In this document: piece by piece, positions 6,278 to 9,863 of the stretch | Layout: each line of letters begins with the position of its first letter | Position numbering within the stretch: the first letter of the stretch is position 1 | Assembly (NCBI GenBank): GCA_025934335.1 | Contig: JAICYG010000096.1 | Coordinates: 1-9,863, forward strand | DNA length: 9,863 bases | Source: Thermoleophilia bacterium | GTDB taxonomy: Bacteria > Actinomycetota > Thermoleophilia > Gaiellales > Gaiellaceae | Direction: 5' to 3' | Notes under the pieces: model-generated | Database searches by the model: none | What the model was told of the DNA's origin: nothing | What the model saw: only the letters and a program-made list of their open reading frames with translations | Translations under genes and position numbers: made by a program

Positions 6278-7312
6278 CGGCGTCAGGACGGTGCGGATGA
6301 CGGAGCCGTCCTTCATCGCCTCGAGCGCCTCCGACCACGCCTCGAGCGGCGCCGTGCGCGTGACCATCGAGGCGAGGTCGAGCTTCCCTTCGAGCGCCCA
6401 CTGCGCGAGCCGCGGGAAGTCCTCCTCGGGGAGGTGGTCGCCGCCGTGCGAGACGAGCAACCGCGCCCGCCGCGCGAACAGCTTCGGCAGCTCGACCTCC
6501 ACTTTCTCACCGGCGGGCGAGAGCCCGATCAGGACGACGGTGCCGCCCGTGCGGATCAGCCCGAGCGCCTGCGCGAATGTCTCACGGCGCCCGACGACGT
6601 CGAAGACGAAGTCGACAGGCCCGGGCTCGGTGTGTGTCGCGCCGAAGCGCTTCGCCTGCTCGAGCTTGCGCGGATCGAGGTCGATCGCCCTGATCTCGGA
6701 TGCACCCGCGAGCCGCGCCCCCTGCACGACCGAGAGACCGACGGCGCCGCAGCCGATCACGGCGACGCGTGCGCCCTCCCACACCCGCGCCGTCTCGAGG
6801 ACGGACATGACCCCGGTCGCCACGGCGCAACCGATCAGACACGCCTGCTCGGGCGGGAGCTGCGGGGGCACCTTCACGACGGCCGCGGTCGGAACGACCG
6901 TGTGCGTCGCGAACGTGCCCGTCCGGAGCACCGGCGTGAGCTCGTCCCCGTTCTTGCGGAAGAGGCGCCCCGGCGCAGCGGGCGGCCTCGCGCAGCGGCG
7001 CGGGTCGCCGCGGAGGCAGGTTGGACACTTTCCACATGCAGCTTTCCAGCCCAGTACCACCCGGTCACCCCGATGTAGATGTACCTCTACATCGGCCTCC
7101 CCTACGGCCTCGACCGTTCCGGCCCCCTCGTGGCCGAGCAACACCGGCAGCGGGTGCCCCCAGCCGTCCTCCTCGATCACGTGCAGGTCGCTGTGGCAGA
7201 CGCCGGTGGCCTCGATGCGGACGAGCACCTCGCCCGGCCCCGGGGCGGCGACGTCGATCCCCTCGAGCGCGACCTCGCCCGGTCTCGCAAGGACTACACC
7301 GCAGATAGCCAT
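6275..7312 (-). CDS. zinc-dependent alcohol dehydrogenase, medium-chain (MDR) family
   Basis: A 345-residue zinc alcohol dehydrogenase. Catalytic zinc ligands are visible as Cys39 (GVCHSD), His61/Glu62 (GHEGAG) and Cys162 (IGCAVATG). The structural zinc is bound by Cys93, Cys96, Cys99 and Cys107. The Rossmann fold has GCGAVG at 187-192, and the acidic end of strand two (AIDLD, Asp211) favours NAD over NADP. The pattern is closest to class III/NDMA-type enzymes but about 25 residues shorter than the usual 370. It would reversibly oxidise a primary or secondary alcohol; the substrate is unknown. The ATG lies inside the oxidase gene, with GGGAG about ten bases upstream. The stop TAG is the first triplet of the next gene's TAGGATCC ribosome-binding element. 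Residues 70-97 use unusual A/T-ending codons and contain a perfect inverted repeat. Confidence 0.9.
   Translation of the reverse strand: MAICGVVLARPGEVALEGIDVAAPGPGEVLVRIEATGVCHSDLHVIEEDGWGHPLPVLLGHEGAGTVEAVGEADVEVHLHRGDRVVLGWKAACGKCPTCLRGDPRRCARPPAAPGRLFRKNGDELTPVLRTGTFATHTVVPTAAVVKVPPQLPPEQACLIGCAVATGVMSVLETARVWEGARVAVIGCGAVGLSVVQGARLAGASEIRAIDLDPRKLEQAKRFGATHTEPGPVDFVFDVVGRRETFAQALGLIRTGGTVVLIGLSPAGEKVEVELPKLFARRARLLVSHGGDHLPEEDFPRLAQWALEGKLDLASMVTRTAPLEAWSEALEAMKDGSVIRTVLTP
7070..7095. repeat. perfect 10-bp inverted repeat inside the alcohol dehydrogenase gene
   Basis: Arms CCGATGTAGA (7070-7079) and TCTACATCGG (7086-7095) are exact reverse complements separated by the 6-base TGTACC. They lie in the coding sequence just before the structural-zinc cysteines and encode a Val/Glu/His-rich loop (VEVHLHR). 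No matching copy was noticed elsewhere in the window. Confidence 0.6.
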
Positions 7313-8439
7313 GAGCGGTCGAGCTCCCGCACCGAATGCGCGCCGGCGAGCGCGAGGGTCAGGTCGATCTCCGCCATCAGGTTCTGGATCAGCTCCTCCA
7401 CGCCGCGCCGCCCGCCGACGGCGAGCGCGTACGCGTACGGCCGCCCGAGCAGGACGGCGTCCGCGCCGAGCGCGACCGCCTTGAGCACGTCGGCGGCGCA
7501 GCGGATGCCGCCGTCCATCAAGACGACCGCTTCGGGCAGCGCTTCACGCACCTCGACGAGCGCGTCGAGCGCCGCGACGGCGCCGTCCACCTGCCGGCCG
7601 CCGTGGTTCGAAACGACGACACCGTCGACGCCGTGCCGAAGCGCCTCCCGCGCGTCTTCGGCCGTCAGCACGCCCTTGACGAGGATCGGAAGCGATGTCT
7701 GCCCGCGCAACCAGTCGAGATCACCCCACGTGAGCCCGAGGTTCGGGAACGTCGCGAGCATCGTCGCGGCCGCGGTCAGCGGATCCTCCTCGGGCGTCTG
7801 TGCGAGCTTCGACAGGAACACCGGGTCGGTGAAGTACTGGCCGCATCCTTCGCCCTTGATGAACGGCAGGTACGCGAGCCGCAGGTCGCGCGGCCGCCAG
7901 CCGAGCGTGAGCGTGTCGAGCGTGACGACGATCGCGCCGTAGCCGGCCGCCTCGGCGCGATGAACGAAGCTCTCGCAGATCTCGCGATCGTTCACCCAGT
8001 ACAGCTGGAACCACCGCGGCGCCGCCGTCTCGGCGACCTGCTCGATCGAATGCGTCGCGGCACTCGAGAGGAGCATCGGGACTCCCGACGCCGCTGCCGC
8101 CTGCGCGACACCGACCTCTCCCTCCTCGTGCGCGATCGAGAGCACGCCGATCGGCGCGAGGAGGAACGGCGCCGGCGACCGGGTGCCGAGCACCTCAACG
8201 GAGATGTCGCGCGTCGCGTTGCCGGCGAGCATCCGCGGGCGCAACCGCCACCGCCGGAACGCGTCGAGGTTCGCACGCATCGTCGACTCGGAGCCGGCGC
8301 CGCCTGCGATATAGCCGAACGCGCCGGCGTCAAGCCTCTCCTCCGCGGCGCCCTCCCAGTCCTCGGCGGCGACCGGCCACTCGGGCGGCTGCTGCGCGAT
8401 GTAGATCGCGTTCTGCACGAGCGACCCCGAGAAGCTCAT
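7294..8439 (-). CDS. FMN-dependent 2-hydroxy-acid oxidase, lactate 2-monooxygenase-like
   Basis: A 381-residue member of the FMN-dependent alpha-hydroxy-acid dehydrogenase family, which oxidises 2-hydroxy acids to 2-oxo acids (or, in lactate 2-monooxygenase, decarboxylates them to the shortened acid). Conserved active-site residues are visible: Tyr43 in FGYIAGG, Tyr147 in FQLYW, Lys255 in LVKGV, and the His279/Arg282 pair in SNHGGRQVDGA. FMN-phosphate elements DGGIR (309-313) and GRP (332-334) follow. The segment TLGWRPRDL at 178-186 and QYFTDP at 201-206 resemble mycobacterial lactate monooxygenase more than membrane lactate dehydrogenase or glycolate oxidase. Length is normal. There is no signal peptide, so it is cytoplasmic. 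ATG start with AGGA seven bases upstream; the TAG stop lies inside the next gene, a 19-base overlap. True substrate unknown. Confidence 0.88.
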   Translation of the reverse strand: MSFSGSLVQNAIYIAQQPPEWPVAAEDWEGAAEERLDAGAFGYIAGGAGSESTMRANLDAFRRWRLRPRMLAGNATRDISVEVLGTRSPAPFLLAPIGVLSIAHEEGEVGVAQAAAASGVPMLLSSAATHSIEQVAETAAPRWFQLYWVNDREICESFVHRAEAAGYGAIVVTLDTLTLGWRPRDLRLAYLPFIKGEGCGQYFTDPVFLSKLAQTPEEDPLTAAATMLATFPNLGLTWGDLDWLRGQTSLPILVKGVLTAEDAREALRHGVDGVVVSNHGGRQVDGAVAALDALVEVREALPEAVVLMDGGIRCAADVLKAVALGADAVLLGRPYAYALAVGGRRGVEELIQNLMAEIDLTLALAGAHSVRELDRSWLSAV

Positions 8440-8444
8440 GGCGC

Positions 8445-8451
8445 GATCCTA
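8445..8451 (-). promoter_or_regulatory. TAGGATC ribosome-binding element before the hydroxy-acid oxidase gene
   Basis: TAGGATC read on the minus strand, with AGGA seven bases from the ATG at 8439. It sits in the 15-base gap after the SGNH gene. The same heptamer occurs at two other junctions (3686-3692 and 6271-6277). Confidence 0.5.
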
Positions 8452-8454
8452 TGC

Positions 8455-9306
8455 TCAGCGCGCGCTCGCGGGCACCGTCGCGACGACGCCGTCGGCGTCG
8501 GTAACGGCGAGCGTGAACGAGGAGTGACGACCGACGTCAAGCCTCGCCGTGACCCGGCCGTTCACGAGCAGGTGGAAACCGTGCGGTGGGCGGCCGCTGT
8601 TGACGTGCCACCGGTAGGGCGGCGTGCCGCCGACGGCGCGCAGCCGCAGCGAGTAGCCACGCCCCACCTGCAGGCGCAGCGGCGCTGTGGTGACCCGGAG
8701 GGGGTCGATGTGCTCGAGCACGGCGCCGTGGACGAGGTGCGCCATCGCGATGCCGCCGGCCTCCTTCAGGTGCACGAAGTCGTTCTGGAACCAGTCGTCG
8801 TGTCCCTGCCCTGCGGCGTTCCAGTCGACGAGCTCGAGCTGGGGCCACCGTGCCGTCGCCTCCGCCAGCTTCTGGTTCAGCAGGGGGAACGGCTGTCGCG
8901 CCTCGTGCAGCGTCACCCAGAGGACGTTCTTTGCTCCGGCGTCGAGGAGGGCGGTCATCGACTGGTCGACCGCCTGGTCGAACGTCGAGAGCTCGTCGTT
9001 GTACCCGACCTCCACGACGACGAGCGGGGGCACCGTGCCGAGCGAGTGCACGAGGTCGAGGAGCGACGGGGGGCGGCCCCCCTCCCATGGGCAGCCGGGG
9101 TCGATGAGCGTGCGGCAGACGGCGATCTCCCAGTCGACGTCGAGCCCGCGTTGCATGACGGCGATCGCGGGGGGATGCCAGAGCATCCCGGTGGCGACGG
9201 AGTCGCCGATGATCATGATCCGGGGTTGCTCGGCCTCGGACGATGCGGAGCCCACAACGCACAGCGCCGCCAGTGCCGCCACGAGAAGCGCCCTGAACCC
9301 CCTCAC
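8455..9306 (-). CDS. secreted SGNH/GDSL-family hydrolase with C-terminal Ig-like domain
   Basis: A predicted exported serine hydrolase of 283 residues. An Arg-containing N-terminus and hydrophobic stretch (about residues 4-19) form a signal peptide, with probable cleavage near residues 21-26. The SGNH core follows: GDS at 34-36 (nucleophile Ser36), GYND at 101-104 (oxyanion Asn103), and DFVH at 176-179 (catalytic Asp176 and His179). Cys64 and Cys72 could form a disulfide outside the cytoplasm. Residues about 226-278 start with GGTPPYRW and contain TLAVTDADG, resembling the putative Ig (He_PIG-type) domains often attached to secreted proteins. The start is GTG, preceded by a strong GGGGAGGAG; spacing is short but no better start fits the signal peptide. 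The substrate is unknown: family members cleave esters, acyl groups or glycan acetyls. It ends 15 bases before the hydroxy-acid oxidase gene, suggesting co-transcription. Confidence 0.85.
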   Translation of the reverse strand: MRGFRALLVAALAALCVVGSASSEAEQPRIMIIGDSVATGMLWHPPAIAVMQRGLDVDWEIAVCRTLIDPGCPWEGGRPPSLLDLVHSLGTVPPLVVVEVGYNDELSTFDQAVDQSMTALLDAGAKNVLWVTLHEARQPFPLLNQKLAEATARWPQLELVDWNAAGQGHDDWFQNDFVHLKEAGGIAMAHLVHGAVLEHIDPLRVTTAPLRLQVGRGYSLRLRAVGGTPPYRWHVNSGRPPHGFHLLVNGRVTARLDVGRHSSFTLAVTDADGVVATVPASAR

Positions 9307-9308
9307 CG

Positions 9309-9317
9309 CTCCTCCCC
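9309..9317 (-). promoter_or_regulatory. strong ribosome binding site for the SGNH hydrolase gene
   Basis: On the minus strand this reads GGGGAGGAG, two bases before the GTG at 9306. The GGAGG core ends four bases before the GTG, closer than ideal. It is the best Shine-Dalgarno match in the window and supports the GTG start. Confidence 0.6.
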
Positions 9318-9341
9318 GAGAGTACCCGCCGCAGCGGGCGA

Positions 9342-9863
9342 TCAGGGACGAACGGGCGCCGTCGCGGCGAACTGCTGCCCGCGCGGCATCAGCGGCGCCG
9401 CCACGTTGCCGCCGTGGGCGATGCCGACGAGCTCGTCTTCGGTGGCGGCGTCGTTCACGACCTCGACGAGCGCGTCCACACAGCGAGCGTCGAACTGCGT
9501 GCCGGCATGCGCCCGGAGCTCGCAGATCGCGTCCTCGACCGGGATCGCGTCGCGATACGGACGTGTGCCGGTCATCGCCTCGAACGCGTCGGCGACTGCG
9601 ATGACCCGCGACTGCACCGGGATCGAGGCGCCCCGGAGGCCGGCCGGGTAGCCGCCGCCGTCGAACCGCTCGTGGTGGTGGAGCACCCAGTGCGCCTCGA
9701 TCGGGAGCTCTGCAGCGAGCAGGATCGCGTGCCCGATCTCGACGTGCTCGGTCATTGCCGAGTGCTCGGCGGGCGCGAGCACGTCGGGCTTCTGCAGGAT
9801 CGCGTCCGCAACGCCGATCTTGCCGACGTCGTGGAGCAGGCCGGCGAGTCGGAGGCGCTCGAG
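9342..9863 (-). CDS. HD-GYP domain protein, probable cyclic-di-GMP phosphodiesterase (5' part outside window)
   Basis: The frame is open to the right edge, so only the last 173 residues are visible. HD-GYP proteins are metal-dependent phosphodiesterases that hydrolyse cyclic-di-GMP in the cytoplasm. Visible hallmarks, numbered from the edge: HDVGKIG at 11-17 (metal-binding His-Asp), HVEIG at 40-44, HHHE at 62-65, the GYP signature at 71-73 within DGGGYPAG, and RPYR at 101-104. These cover essentially the whole catalytic HD-GYP core. Whatever sensory, GAF, PAS or receiver domain normally precedes it lies beyond the window. After the core there is a tail of about 27 residues (HGGNVAAP onward) with no recognised motif. 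It ends with TGA 35 bases before the next gene. The link to the metabolic genes downstream is only co-orientation and closeness. Family assignment is firm; activity on cyclic-di-GMP is inferred from the family. Confidence 0.9.
   Translation of the reverse strand, partial: LERLRLAGLLHDVGKIGVADAILQKPDVLAPAEHSAMTEHVEIGHAILLAAELPIEAHWVLHHHERFDGGGYPAGLRGASIPVQSRVIAVADAFEAMTGTRPYRDAIPVEDAICELRAHAGTQFDARCVDALVEVVNDAATEDELVGIAHGGNVAAPLMPRGQQFAATAPVRP

Noticed and set aside
9250..9306. Lipoprotein signal (Cys16) in the SGNH hydrolase
   Set aside because: The residue before Cys16 is Leu, not the Gly/Ala/Ser needed for a lipobox, so ordinary signal-peptidase cleavage is more likely.
9325..9338. CCCGC/GCGGG hairpin between the HD-GYP and SGNH genes as a terminator
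   Set aside because: The stem is only 5 bp and there is no U-run after it; such stems are common by chance at this GC content.
9307..9341. A promoter in the 35-base gap before the SGNH gene
   Set aside because: No -35/-10-like pair can be seen in this GC-rich gap; only the ribosome binding site is supported.
7336..9651. Long plus-strand open frame (771 codons) opposite the oxidase, SGNH and HD-GYP genes
   Set aside because: Its translation is Arg/Val/Glu-rich with no domain. The minus strand carries three genes with complete catalytic motifs over the same bases. It is a typical antisense shadow of high-GC coding sequence.

Overview
The window reads as one strand of a high-GC bacterial genome. 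Every supported gene lies on the minus strand, so the genes run from right to left. Strong GC3 bias, frequent GTG starts, start/stop overlaps and the protein families suggest Actinomycetota. A deep-branching group such as Thermoleophilia is a guess from style, since there is no rRNA or other marker. No tRNA, rRNA, CRISPR array, insertion sequence or convincing terminator is visible. No gap between genes exceeds about 35 bases.

Right end, first transcribed: the C-terminal part of an HD-GYP cyclic-di-GMP phosphodiesterase-like protein (cut by the window edge), then a secreted SGNH hydrolase with a C-terminal Ig-like domain. Next comes an uninterrupted run of oxidative genes: an FMN-dependent 2-hydroxy-acid oxidase of the lactate 2-monooxygenase type, a zinc alcohol dehydrogenase, a full-length acyl-CoA dehydrogenase, a very short acyl-CoA dehydrogenase-like protein, a short-chain dehydrogenase, a single-domain cupin, a fatty-acyl-CoA ligase of the AlkK type, an enoyl-CoA hydratase, a zinc-free quinone-oxidoreductase-like MDR protein, and the N-terminus of another short-chain dehydrogenase (cut by the left edge).

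Junctions are tight. There are four 4-base ATGA/GTGA overlaps, one TGATG overlap, two overlaps of about 19 bases, and short gaps of 10 to 35 bases. Three of the gaps carry the same TAGGATC ribosome-binding element. This looks like one polycistronic catabolic unit. The ligase, dehydrogenase pair and hydratase would activate a carboxylic acid, desaturate it and hydrate it. The alcohol, hydroxy-acid and short-chain dehydrogenases would oxidise hydroxyl groups before or after those steps. No thiolase is in the window, so the pathway is incomplete here and the substrate cannot be named.

The most unusual item is the short acyl-CoA dehydrogenase-like protein (about 215 residues). It keeps the N-terminal helices and the C-terminal FAD-contacting helical domain but lacks the whole middle beta domain. 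Its upstream partner is the reverse: it keeps the middle domain and a candidate catalytic glutamate but lacks the RxQFG-type FAD motif. This recalls the heterotetrameric FadE28/FadE29-type enzymes of actinobacterial steroid catabolism, in a more extreme form.
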